From Dromaius novaehollandiae (Eukaryota > Chordata > Aves > Casuariiformes > Dromaiidae): a stretch of 64,000 bases of DNA. The DNA is taken from contig NC_088099.1 in assembly GCF_036370855.1 (NCBI RefSeq), positions 143,733,017 to 143,797,016 on the forward strand, given 5' to 3'. Numbering within the stretch: position 1 is the stretch's first letter; the number at the start of each line of letters is the position of its first letter. The notes under the pieces were generated by a model. That model was given only the letters and a program-made list of their open reading frames with translations, made no database searches and was not told the DNA's origin. The translations under genes and the position numbers were made by a program. This document shows, one piece after another, positions 22,801-34,202 of this stretch.

Positions 22801-25800
22801 CCACTTTCAGATGGGATCTCTGGTTGCCGCATCCTATGTTGTCAACCATGATCACGCTACAGGGCTGACTGTGTTTGCCACCTGCATGCCCTTCTCGTAG
22901 AAGCTATAATCAGTCAAGGATGCAGGGACCTAGGCAGCGTAGATGCTGGGACAGCATCTCCAGAGCAAAGTGCCAGACTCCTCCCACAACCTGGAGAGAA
23001 ATCAGCTATTCGAGGACCTGATTCCTCTCATCTTCATGCAGATGTCTCAGGTAGATCGGGCAGAACACCTTTTAAGTGCCTGATTCTCTCCTCTGACTAT
23101 AACAGGAGCTCAGTTGACTAACGCAGAGAAGAGGCATGGTAGGCACCTGAAGTCAGGTGAAATGAATCCCATTGCATCTTTAGAAATCAGGACAATTTCA
23201 CACAGGGGCTTGACATATGGTACTTACATGTGGAGACACTTTAGTGTGTAGACACTTACATATGTAACATTCTACCAGTGTGCATGAGAACAATATAAAC
23301 TTAAATACAATATAAACAATACCTTTAATCCTACAGTCAGATGATTGTAACACCACACTGTCTTTTACTACTTTAAACTGGGTAATACCACCAGACTTCT
23401 CTTAAATAGTTACCAAGACAACATCCAGGACAGGATTGGGAACCCTCCAGACTGACCCCAGAGCTGTAGAGCCCCACATTGTGAGAGTGGGTAACAGTAG
23501 GCCTCATCTAGAAGTCACACATTTGCCACATTTTTTTTCTTTTTAGTACAAACTGCCCTTGATTAGTCATCGACCTGGTTTAGAAGTTGCACTGCTACCG
23601 CACAGGCTGTGAGTGGAGTAAGTATTTAAATATAATAGATTCTGCCATCATTTTAAAGCTGGCCTAGATCTAAGCCCACAGGGGGTTACAACTAATTTGA
23701 TAGAAACTGTAGCTTCTAAATAGAACTATCTGAAACCTCTCCAGAGTTTGACTATGGGGTTCACTGTTCCAGCATCAAACCTTAGCTGAGCTCCCCTGAC
23801 TGCTTCGCAGACCTTTTTGACAAACAAAGACTGATTTTGGGGGTGCGGCAAATTCCCAAGGGGTATCCTTTCACATGGGGAATATGAAGCAGATAATTGG
23901 AGGACGGAATTATGGTTTCAACTCCAAATCATTAGAAGACTGCATTTTTGCATAGTTTTGAGTCAAAACCATATGCAGCTCCATGGTTTTGGCTGTGTTT
24001 TGCCTTGGGTTTTTTCCAGCTATCTTCAATAGTCATTGATCCAAAAGGTAGGAGTAAGTAAAGTCACCATATATTTTAAACTTTCTATACTGGAATGTTT
24101 TCTGTAGTATGCAAGTCTCATTTTTAATGTCATAAGCACTTCCCACCTGAGCTTTTCAGTTCTGTGGCTTAGACTGTGTACCTCTGTAAACTCAGGACAG
24201 AATATATCTGCCTTTTGTCAGCAACCACAATACTGTCAAACAAATGGGTATGTGTATCTGCAGTGGGTTTGTTTGCATTAGATGGTACTACTTTTTTGCA
24301 TTAGCTGGTACGACTGTAGCCTGCAGACCAAGAAATCACAGGTGCTGGTTCTATGTAAACACTGAATGAAACTTTGGCTGATGGTGGGTGGTACTTAGGT
24401 GCTACTGTATTAAAAGTGTCATTCCCTCAGATGCTACCATAGATGAGATTCCTTTGCCCATCTCTGATGTCTGCTCAAGTGGAAGTCAGCCATTCTCCCA
24501 GGCTCTTTTTCAGATTTCATCTCTTTCAGATTTCATCTCTCCCCTCTCCACAAGAGGTTCTAATGGAAGTTACAGTTGCTGTATTAGCCTCCAGAATCAC
24601 TCTGCCACTGCAGTACTATAGTATAAATGCTATGAAACCATGATAAAAGGGACAGTAAAGCAAGTGTTAGTGATACTGTATTCTAGGATCATTTTTATTG
24701 ATTGCAGACAATAATACAACATGCATGCTGAATCTAGTGCTATACAACTGACCAAATATTCAAATACAGGTAAGGCTCACCTGTAAAAATATAATAAATA
24801 CCAAGTGTAATTTATTTGCTAACTAACTTTCTTGCAACAAATGAAAGCAAACATTCCTAAAATGTTTATTATTTTATGCCTCCTCCACACCAGCACATTC
24901 AGTATTGCAGTATTCTTAATGAACTCCACATTCCCCTTGGTCTCAGTCATTTGAACTGTATTATGCCCTTTCTCACCTGGAGCACAGACATAATGTTCAA
25001 ACCTCCAACTTGTAAAGAGAGTCTGTTTCTCCCAAGATTTGAGAGAGGGAGGGATGTGGCTAACTTTGTATGTAGAGAGGGTTAATTTTTCCTTCTTCCT
25101 GCATTCTTTCACAGAGCCATCCCAAGGGGAAGTGTCATATTACCTCACCTCTTATTTCTAGGTTTCAAAGTTGGACCTGGATTTGAATTTCCCTGGCATT
25201 AAAGAGGAGTCACAGTCAGTGTTCTGGTTTGGATCCATCTTACCATGGTAGATGGGAACACACATGAAGGGAGTTTGCTTATTCCAGTTCCAGCTAATCT
25301 CTGCTTATTTGGGGCAAAACCCAGTGTCTAGTCTCCTCCACTTTTGTGTAGTTGTGGAAAATACTGGGGCAAATCACTGCTTTAAAGAGGAAATGGAGCA
25401 TTGCCTTCCCATGGGAGAATTCCTGAAGACAGAAAGACAGTATAGGTAGCACTGCAGCCTTGTCCTGGCTTGTCTACACATGAAAGGTATTCCAGAATAA
25501 GCTCGAGATTGAATGTACAGCCGGGTAGGCATTCCCGACTTGCTGCATGTGTTGCTGAGCTCTCAGCAGAAGCAATGGGCAGGGTAGCTGGATGTTGATT
25601 CATTGGGACTGCCCTGTGTTCCCTTTCACTGTGTAATGCAGAGACAGGGAAGCATTCTGCAGACTTTGAATGCAGAATAAAGCATGCAAAAGCAGAAGTA
25701 AACTATTTTAGAATAGTCAGAATAAAATAAATAGTTCTTATTTTCCTAACTTCATAAAGCTGAAACAGTGTGAGGGGTCTAGTACTTCTTTTGTCCACCT

Positions 25801-27050
25801 TTCATGTCCTTGGCTCAGGCTAGGATGAGAGAGAGAGCAGAAGATGTTCATAAAGGCAGCTTCAAACCACTTTTTCTTTCCTAGTTCTCACACCAAACAT
25901 AGCTCAGTGCTGCCTGTGCCCCCTTCAGCTGTACCATGCCAGGTTCCAGCCCAGCGGCTGGGAAATCACCCCCTGAAAGGCACATTCAGCTGCAGGATAG
26001 TTCAAAGGAGCAGCTTCTCACTCTGGCAACCTCTGCTTCAGTTTCCAGACAATCTAACAACACTGCCTGACATAGCCAGATTTCGCCCAAGGATTTTGTT
26101 TTACCCCTAAGCATCAGGTGTATGAAGAAAGGCTATTCTCTATGGCTTTTTATTCAGGCTTCATATCTACTGTTTCCTTGAATAGCCTGGCCGTATACCT
26201 TTGGCTTCACTTTCTCTCCCCCATCTCCATCTCTCTCTGCTGTCTGCTGCAGGATAGAGGCAGGGCAGTTGATCCAATATAAGTCCTATCTTGATGGCAG
26301 TGGCTCCCTGCCTTCTTTCAGTGCCATGTGTATCTTTTGCAGTGGTGGGCATCAGATCTTTTTTGGAAATAGATGCTGGTTAGACTGTCTAGACTGTTAG
26401 ACAGTCATTAATACATCTAGTCTGGTGACAATAACACTCAAGTGTAATGATCACACCCTTCATTAGACATTCCTTTGCTTATTTGGGCTGAAATTCTTCT
26501 CTATTTTAATGTCATTGTTCTACTGCATTTTTGTGGCAGTGTCACATGGAAGTGACACCTGCTGGCATTATTTGGCATTAAACTAACATAGGTGCAGAAT
26601 GGGCCTGAGATGCTGAAACACACGAGGGACAGAGGTGACAGGAATTATGGGTGGGTTTGTTATTGCCTCTGCATGTTCCCGCCATGTTAATGTAAAGCAA
26701 GCCTCCTCACAGTAAGGTCACAGATACCGAATTGGACGGGTTGCTGGAGTGACGTGGACTTGCCACTATCATTTCCTCTTTGAATGCTTTGGTTTTCCCC
26801 AGTTACGTTCTGCCTAGAATTTGCTAGAACATTCCACATACTTCTGTAGAAAGAGGGCAACCCTAATAGCAACTAACGAGACGGATTAAAGTATGAGGAA
26901 CATACATCCCTCTAGCCTTTTAACTGATTTTCTCTGAGTGCATGACAGCAATCTGAAAACACTTGATTTTACTTTTGATCCCATATATATAATGAGTTCG
27001 GAAGGACAGGCCCTCACACACATTTAAATGAGTGAGGCAAAAGCTTTTAT
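19801..27050. other. Gene desert, middle part; no gene recognised
   Basis: About 7 kb of non-coding DNA. An alternating AT/GT stretch lies at 20315-20345. A 15-base tandem duplication (TTTCAGATTTCATCTC-type) lies near 24509-24541. A perfect 9-bp inverted repeat is at 26383-26406. Reading frames here (for example 21627-22067, 146 residues) have no recognisable domains. Confidence 0.6.
26383..26406. other. Perfect inverted repeat (9-bp arms, 6-base loop)
   Basis: GACTGTCTA at 26383-26391 and TAGACAGTC at 26398-26406 are exact reverse complements around the spacer GACTGT, whose bases repeat the start of the left arm. It could fold as a small hairpin. It contains GTCTAGAC-like SMAD-type half-sites (GTCT/AGAC), so a binding-site role is possible but not shown. 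Confidence 0.85.
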
Positions 27051-27099
27051 CTGCTCACCAAAAGCCTCTTACCCCAGAACACCTTTCTCCTTTCCTTGC

Positions 27100-27266
27100 T
27101 GAGCCGTACCGCTTTGATGGCGCCATCCTAAAATGGCGGCAGGGCCCTTCCCCCCCCACCCCCCCGCCCCAAAGGGGCCGCAGAAGCTTCCGGAAGGCGA
27201 GGAGAGCGCCATGGCAGCCGGACTGCCAACTGCCCTGCCAGCCTACTCCCAGCCACAGCTTTGTAG
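27100..27266 (+). promoter_or_regulatory. Promoter-like GC island with YY1/ETS palindromes and possible first exon
   Basis: An isolated GC-rich, CpG-containing block in otherwise AT-rich desert. Palindrome GATGGCGCCATC (27116-27127) holds two opposed YY1-type cores. AAAATGGCGGC (27130-27140) is close to the YY1 consensus. CTTCCGGAAG (27187-27196) is a palindromic pair of ETS cores. GCCATGGC (27208-27215) is another CCAT palindrome. A C-rich run lies at 27150-27170. At 27266/27267 TTGTAG|GTAAAA fits a 5' splice site. YY1 and ETS sites clustered near a start are typical of TATA-less CpG promoters. I infer a promoter and first exon of an unannotated non-coding RNA, or a distal YWHAZ first exon. 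No transcript evidence is available here. Confidence 0.4.
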
Positions 27267-30200
27267 GTAAAACCCGAAATGAGAGGTCTCTTAGGTGCGA
27301 AAAGCAAAGCTTTTGTTCTGAATAAAATATTGTGATAAAATGCTTTCGGAAAGGCGACTGCTGAAATTAAGGCAGCTCAGTGAATTCAGCAAAGACGTAC
27401 AAATGGCTCCGCTTGACTGAAATATGTTTTTAACGACCTCCCCCACCTCAAAAAACGTGGTCATATCCAAACTTTCGCCAGTTGGCTGGAGCAGATAAAC
27501 ATCATGCTCCCTGAATTTAGAAGTTGGTCCCCTTGGATTTATTAGGATGCACCGCCTTGTCTTCCCTTGAACATGATCAGAGACCAGTGAACATAAATTG
27601 GTTAATGGTGGTTTTAACACTTTTTTTCTTCTGAGAAGACACAGTCCTAGGCTATGTCTTTATTGTGAACAAATTGCTTTAATATAGCTATAAAATCCAA
27701 GTTGAGACAGACTTTGCTACTGTTGTGCCATGGATGGACTGATGAAGCAAGGCTCAGGTTCGATTTTTAGAGGGTCTTTGCAAAAAGCACTTAAATATGA
27801 TTTCAAGCTTCCGTGGAGAAATCTGGGAAACTATATTATATTATCTGTGCCTCACTGAGTAAAACATCTCCAACAGTTAGCAATGAAGTAAAAAATGTAT
27901 TTAAGCAGAGGCAACATCTTTGGAGAGGGATGAAGGAAAATCACATCAGTTTGGTAAATCTGAACAACAAACACTTCCCAGCACCTTTCACTCACTACGC
28001 TGGCAGCAGTCCTGGTACGCTCCCCTCTAGCTGGGAGCACTTTCCGCGGGAACCAGCTCCTCCCCCACTCCTCTCCCTGCCTCTCTAAGTGTTTTTCCCC
28101 AGCTCAGAGGAATCCCACCAGTGCAAATGCTGATGTCTTGCTCCTGTTTTCTGCACTAAGGCTATTATTCTTTAGTCAAACACATCAATTCAATAGAGGT
28201 AAAGTTTCAAAAACAGACATACGCACAGCGCTCTGGTGAAGAGTTGCCATCTGCCTTCTCTTCTCCTCCTCCTCCTCCAAGGAAGGAAGAAAGAAATTTA
28301 GCAGGGGCTTAGCTCTTCATTACCTGCTTGCTCTGACATTCACGAGAATCCCTGCAGGGTTTTTCTTGCTACCCCGGCAGGATGAACACCCACAAAAATT
28401 GGCAGGGAGATGACTTTTAACTCATTTTCAAAAACTGGCTGCATTTCAAGCAGACAGTGTCTCTCTGGTATCAAACCAGGAAGAATTTGGTTTTGCTTTC
28501 TTTTGAAAAATATAAAAGGCAAGTAGCCATCCTACCAGTTACCTTGAATATGAACAGAGAAATATAACATTTTAAGGATCGAAAAGAAGAGAATTTCACC
28601 TGTCAAAGCCTGAGGATGAAGTTCCATGTTTGACTGATAACACCTTTTAGCTGAATGTCCTAAAAATTTAAAGCAGAATTGGTTTTCTGCATAGTCTGCT
28701 CCCCTGCCACCACTCTAGAGGTGTGGACACTATTGTCTACAGCAGGGAACACCCAAATGTCAAATTCAGAGGTCGGTCATTATGTCAGAAGAGAGCTGTT
28801 ATTGCCACACCAATCATCAGTGTGTAAAGTTACACACCAGAATGATATTTGTACACTGGAAACGTTGACTACTGGTGCAGTTACAGAGGAAAAAAAAGTA
28901 ATTTTGCTGGGATGGTGTCTTTAAATTGAGAAAAGTTAGACCAGCTGCCTCAGCAAAAAGAAAAAAGTCTTCTTTAGCCAATGTACGTTGAGTAACAGAA
29001 TTTAATCTGTTAGCAGAACAAGCAAATCTTTCTTCAAGTTGACAAGCCTTGAGATAGACTTGACAGACAACTGAAAGTTTAAGAGAAATGCAGAGGAGCA
29101 GTGGGAAAGAGAGGACTGCTGTAGAAATATGCCTGTACAGTTAGTCAGCATAAGAAGGCACATGTATTCTGAGACACCATTAATCTCACCAAACTTCTGT
29201 TTAAGTCAGTTTGCTGTCTGGGTACTACCAAAAAACACTGTCACTAACAGGCACATTCTTGGAATGGTTACCTCTAGGTTTGGGTTACAGCTCAGCTGAT
29301 CTGTACGTCTTAGTGCAGTGAGGTTGATTGCCCTTAGGAAGTGGTATGTTTGAGAGATATCGAACAAGCTCTGCTTGACCCACAGGGGAAAAAAACAAAC
29401 TTGCTGTGCAGTTCCTGTGCTGCACATTCGGAATTTGTTTTCTTCGTATGGCCCCTGTTGCATGTTCAGCAGGCAAAGCACTATGAGGAACTAGTACCCA
29501 ACAGAATTACATGACAGGTTTTTATCACTTACTGGAAGTTTTCCATGGCCTGGAGAAATAGTTGCAGTTTATTACATTAATAAGAGTGCAATTTACATTG
29601 GGAACTAAGACTACAGTGTTTATTCCAGGAAATTATTGCCATCGCTTGATGCCACTTAACTAGCTTAAAGGTGAACAGCAGTATCACTAACTTGCAGTCA
29701 TTAGCAATGAATTATGAACAGTTCATCCACCCTAATACCTCCTGTGGCAGATGTGGGAACTATAGCTGTAATCTCCACCATATATAAGAGCAGAAAGCAA
29801 GTCAACTCCTGAACATTGGCAACATTGGGATGGATGAAACTTTCATGATGCCACAAATATACGCTTTCTTACATAGTGCAGGATTCCAATTACCTTCCAC
29901 CACTTTGTCTTGATCAAGATTTCTTACAGGCCAAGCACGAGATTTTTACTTACCTTAGGAAATTCTGTGTTTTCCTTCCACCTATTCTTTTCAAATAGGA
30001 AAACCAGGTGTCATAGCAGATAGGTGAGAAATCTTGATGGATTTTGCTCCTTGGCTTACCTCGTGTTTCTCTGATGCTACTTCAGGTATGGAGTCTTGCT
30101 CCTAGTCAACACCACTTGGCTCAGCTGCTCTTGAATGTGCTTGGGTCTAGAGGGTTCTACCACTGCACCTTGCTAATCTCTTCACATTCAAGATGGACTG

Positions 30201-31004
30201 ACCACAGCTTCTCACCACACCTGGCCTGGACATGGTCTAGCAGTGAAAAGAGACTCATTCCATTTCATTCACCAATAATGAAGAGTCTGACTTAAACTCC
30301 AAATCCATGTACTCCAGCCACTGCAAGAATTTCCATTTTGATTCCTGTTGAGAATCCATCTAACCTATAGAAGTTTTCCCAATAGCTATACACAAAAAGC
30401 CCCTGCTGGAGAAACATTTTATACTAGCAAATGGACACCTTTTGCTGGTAACAGTTAAACCATCTTCATCAATTTAAGCTCTCTAATCAAAAAGACTCTT
30501 TTCCTGTATATATTGTGTCTGCATTGGCTGTGGGTATCAGGGGAGGTGCTGGCAAATCTTTGTCAGTGAGAATATCATTTTTCCTACTCCTGATAGGAGG
30601 GGCTGTGCCAGGAAAACTTGGTATCGAAGATCTGACTAGCATGACTGCAGTCCACTTCCACTTCTCACTGAGCAGACTTGACAATGATGTGCAATATCAC
30701 CCCTCCTAACTCACCAAAAGCTCCCCCCCAGATCACTGTAGCTGCTAGGAAAACCAGTATTCCACAAATTAGACACCTGCTTTAAAGAACAGTGTGCCTC
30801 ACAGTAACAGACATGATAAATGCTATGAGTAATGACAGATCCATGTGTTATCAGCACTCTGTATCAGCCACCTACTGGCTCATCTCTTCTTTTGATAAAG
30901 GCCTTTCTCTGATTATGTATGAAATGTATACTTTTTATCTGAAGGTGGATCTCTCTGCAGAAGTAATAGGGAGTAGAAAGCAGAAGTTCTTGAGTCCTAA
31001 TTGC
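27267..31004. other. Intergenic DNA; no gene recognised
   Basis: If the donor at 27266/27267 is real, part of this is intron of that hypothetical transcript. Otherwise it is ordinary desert. Reading frames (for example 27291-27620 minus, 109 residues) show no domains. A moderately GC-rich patch is at 28005-28085. Confidence 0.5.
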
Positions 31005-31165
31005 AGCTGTGAAACAGAGTTGGTGTTGAACGAACAACCAGAGTGCTTTGCCTCAGTTTCCCCACCTTAATATGAATAATGTCTGTGTTGTAATCATGCT
31101 GCATGGAATAGTTAGTATTTGCAAGGAAATGCTTTGGAGATGTCAAGCATCAGATAATCCCAGGA
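31005..31165 (+). repeat. Ancient MIR/L2-like amniote repeat remnant
   Basis: A recognisable order of conserved blocks is present: TTGCCTCAGTTTCCCCACC (31049-31067), then AATATGAATAATG, then GTTGTAATCATG, then AATAGTTAGTATTTGCAAGG and ATGCTTTGGAGATG. This matches the 'cctcagtttcccc ... gttgtgaggatt ... atagttaatatttgtaaagtgctttgaga' layout of MIR/L2-type tails. The exact family cannot be set by eye. Confidence 0.6.
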
Positions 31166-33053
31166 GATACCAGCATCATCAGTATATCAATTGTATCTAC
31201 ACAGTGAACAAAAGCAGGCACAGATGCTAGCATAATGTTATGTATTTTGGTACAAAAATGAAATAAAAATCTTGCCTTCTGTCCTCAGATTTCTTGTCAA
31301 AAATTAATTGCTTCACATGCTGAAGTAGTTAGAAATACAAAGCATATTTCTATTCTACTTTATTTTATTATTTGAACAGAACTCTCCATAAAAAAGTGAA
31401 GAACCATGATTGAATCTTAATACAAAAAAAAGGGCTTAAGTTACATTCTCCTGGGACCATCTGTAGCAAAGCATAATAAGTTTCTCAATATCTGACCTAA
31501 TTATATCTGTCCTTCTAAGTTTTGTTTCCCATAAGAGCTAAATGTCTATGGTTAAAAATAACATTTGAAACTCCTCCAAGTTCCAATAGAACTTTTTCAG
31601 CCTCTCTCAAATTTAATATCTATTTTTAATTTGTTTTAATTTTTTACCCAACTTTACCAGTTATGATTTTTAGAATGCCATTCTGCTCTATTATCCAGCT
31701 CCCAAAAATGTTTTGGTTAGATAAACACAAGAGCTGGAAAAGAGAAAACTTTATTACATGTGTTTATTTTACATTGGAAAAATAACACAGCTATTGAAAC
31801 AAGTGATACAGAGGCACGGGGAAGGAAGGATGGGTCTGTGATTGAAAAGAAATTGGCTCTGTTAAAAACGTATCTTCTGGATTATGCTGAGGTGTCTGAC
31901 AGACAAACATTGGGGATCCTGTGGTGGCTCTCTGCATCATTGTCCCTACCTGAGCAACCATCTCTGCCAGTGGTCACTGTCCCAGAGCAAGAGGCATCAA
32001 AGGTGATGCAGGCCCATCCCCCTGTGACCCACTGAGTCCCATAGAGCTCCCCATATCAGTGCAAAAGCTGACAAACATGTTCATGCTAATATTGGAGTGG
32101 CACCATTCTTTGGATATGTTTCTTTCTGCTGTCCCTGCTTTTGGGGACATATACTTCTGGCACAGATCTATGATTGGGAACACCTTGCAGATCTCAGTAG
32201 TCTTCTAAAGCCTTTGTGCTTTGCTTGTAACTCACAGACCCCTACCTTCCTGACCAGACACTGCCAGGCTGAAGTCCTAATGTTTGCCAAGGGCTTTGAA
32301 ATCAAGCAAAGCATGTTCAAGAAATACAAGGAATTACTATAACTGGTCATGCTCCAGTCTTAGGGAGGTTGATAATAACTTTTATACAGTGCCCTTCATT
32401 GTGAAAGATCCCAGAAGAAAGGGAGCCTGCAGGCACAGAAATCTAAACATGATTTTTGGATGGGATATTCAGCTTGACCCCTTTCTGTTAATAGGTTTTT
32501 CTAGTTTGTAAGGATGTGACAGGAAGAATCTGGACATCAGACTGAATATTTGAATATCTAGCCTTGTCCATCTGCAAGAGTTCCTCATCCATCACTGTGG
32601 GCAGGCCATAAAGCTTCATCCTGAAGTTTTATAAATGGTACTGCCTGGTCACAAGTGCAGAGACAGAGTAAGCTCCATTTTCATGGTTCAGTTCACTGGA
32701 GGGGGGCGCAAGCTGAACAACAAATGCAGTTTATAATTGCCCAGCCATTCTGCTTGGAGGGTCTGAGAGACTTAAATGTCACAGTATACAAATGGGAATT
32801 GTTGGGAGAAATAGAGCAATGCAAGGCTCAAAGTGATTTCAAAGGCATCCAAGTCCAGTGTTTTACTAGCTTGTAACATAAGTTTAAAGCTGCAGCAGAT
32901 TGCCTAAATTCCCTCAGAAAGATCCAGTTTCCTCAGTGAAAGGCCTTGAGGACAAGGTAGCAGATCCTCAGCGGGTCCTGTGGTGGAGACCTGGTTTTGT
33001 TAGATGGGAGGTGCTGCAGAGCCTCACAGTTTGGTGGTTATGGTATTCATGGA

Positions 33054-33067
33054 GGATATGCATATCC
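33054..33067. promoter_or_regulatory. Perfect 14-bp palindrome GGATATGCATATCC
   Basis: The sequence equals its own reverse complement. Its centre ATATGCATAT holds overlapping ATGCAT/ATGCATAT half-sites of the kind bound by POU-domain factors as palindromic dimers. Function is inferred from motif shape only. Confidence 0.4.
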
Positions 33068-34149
33068 AAATCCCTGCCAGCTGGGATGGGCCTAGCACTC
33101 CAGCTTCACTGACTTTGCCTTAAACATAAGGCTATTCTGCTTGCACAAAAACTGATTTCGAGTTCTGAGTCCTAATTTAGCAGGAGCATCTGACTTTCTC
33201 CCTAAGAGCCCACATGAGAGACCGGTTCATAGCTTCCCCACGACCTGCTTTGGGACGAGCTGGTGCCAGTCCCCCACCATTGGATACAACTCTGCTGCAG
33301 GGAATTCAGGGCAGAGCCAGCTCAAGGCACCTCAGAAGAGCCAGTACCACCCAGTATTGCCATCCTGAGGACAAGAAGCCAGAGCTGGGTTGCTCCTGCC
33401 ACAGGAAAGGGGAAGGAAGGGAGAGCAGAGCTGTGACCAAAAACAAGGCTTGTTACCCCTGCCTCTGCCCTCCTAGAGATAGGAAGGCAAAGACAGAAGT
33501 ACTGTTGCAGGATGAGGCCCTCCATTTACCCCAATAGCAACTGTGGCCCTGGCTGTCTGCTCTGCCCTGGGACCACTGCAGCAGCGAGGCTGGTTTCCCA
33601 CTGTGACAGCCTGTTGTCCTACCCCTGCAGTGCCTGTGCCTTGCACTTGTCCTACATGGGGGCATCCACAGCGGTCTCAGTTCCCCTTCACAGCCCTGGG
33701 TCTGCATCTGCAGTATGTAAGTCCACGGCAAAACACCTACCTGCCCCTGCTGAAGTCTTGTTTGGTATCACAGAGCCGTTGTCCTCCTCCCAGTAGTGGG
33801 ATCCAATGCAGCCGGTGTTTTGCTAGATATCTGGAGTTAAGGTCTGTCCTTCTCCACTGAAAGACACCTTCACTGGGTGGCTGGTGCTGACCGTGGGCAG
33901 AGCATCTTGCACCTCATCTGGAGAAAAACTGAACAACAGGGCAAAGGAGAAAAGAAAAAAAGGCAGAGAGAGAGGCTTTACTTGCAGGGGATTCTCTCTA
34001 CCTTACTTTGGGATTGGAATATAGCAGCGCTAGTCACTTACAATGCAAGGGTGAATTTTACATGTGGATTAAATACACTGTGATGCTGTTCTCCATTTCC
34101 TAGGTGTTCTCCAGGATAAGGTGTTGAACTGAGTTTTCTTTTACTCATC

Positions 34150-34171
34150 TTTTTCTTTTTCTTTTTTCTTT

Positions 34172-34202
<31 letters not shown>
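34150..34202 (+). repeat. Poly-T / TTTTC-rich simple repeat
   Basis: A run of about 29 T (34174-34202) preceded by C-interrupted T blocks. The flank to the right does not look like a processed gene copy, so a retrocopy poly-A tail is not supported. Confidence 0.95.

Noticed and set aside
34141-34202. Poly-T run as the tail of a processed pseudogene or retrocopy
   Set aside because: The adjoining sequence (34203 onward, minus strand) gives no gene-like translation and I see no target-site duplication.
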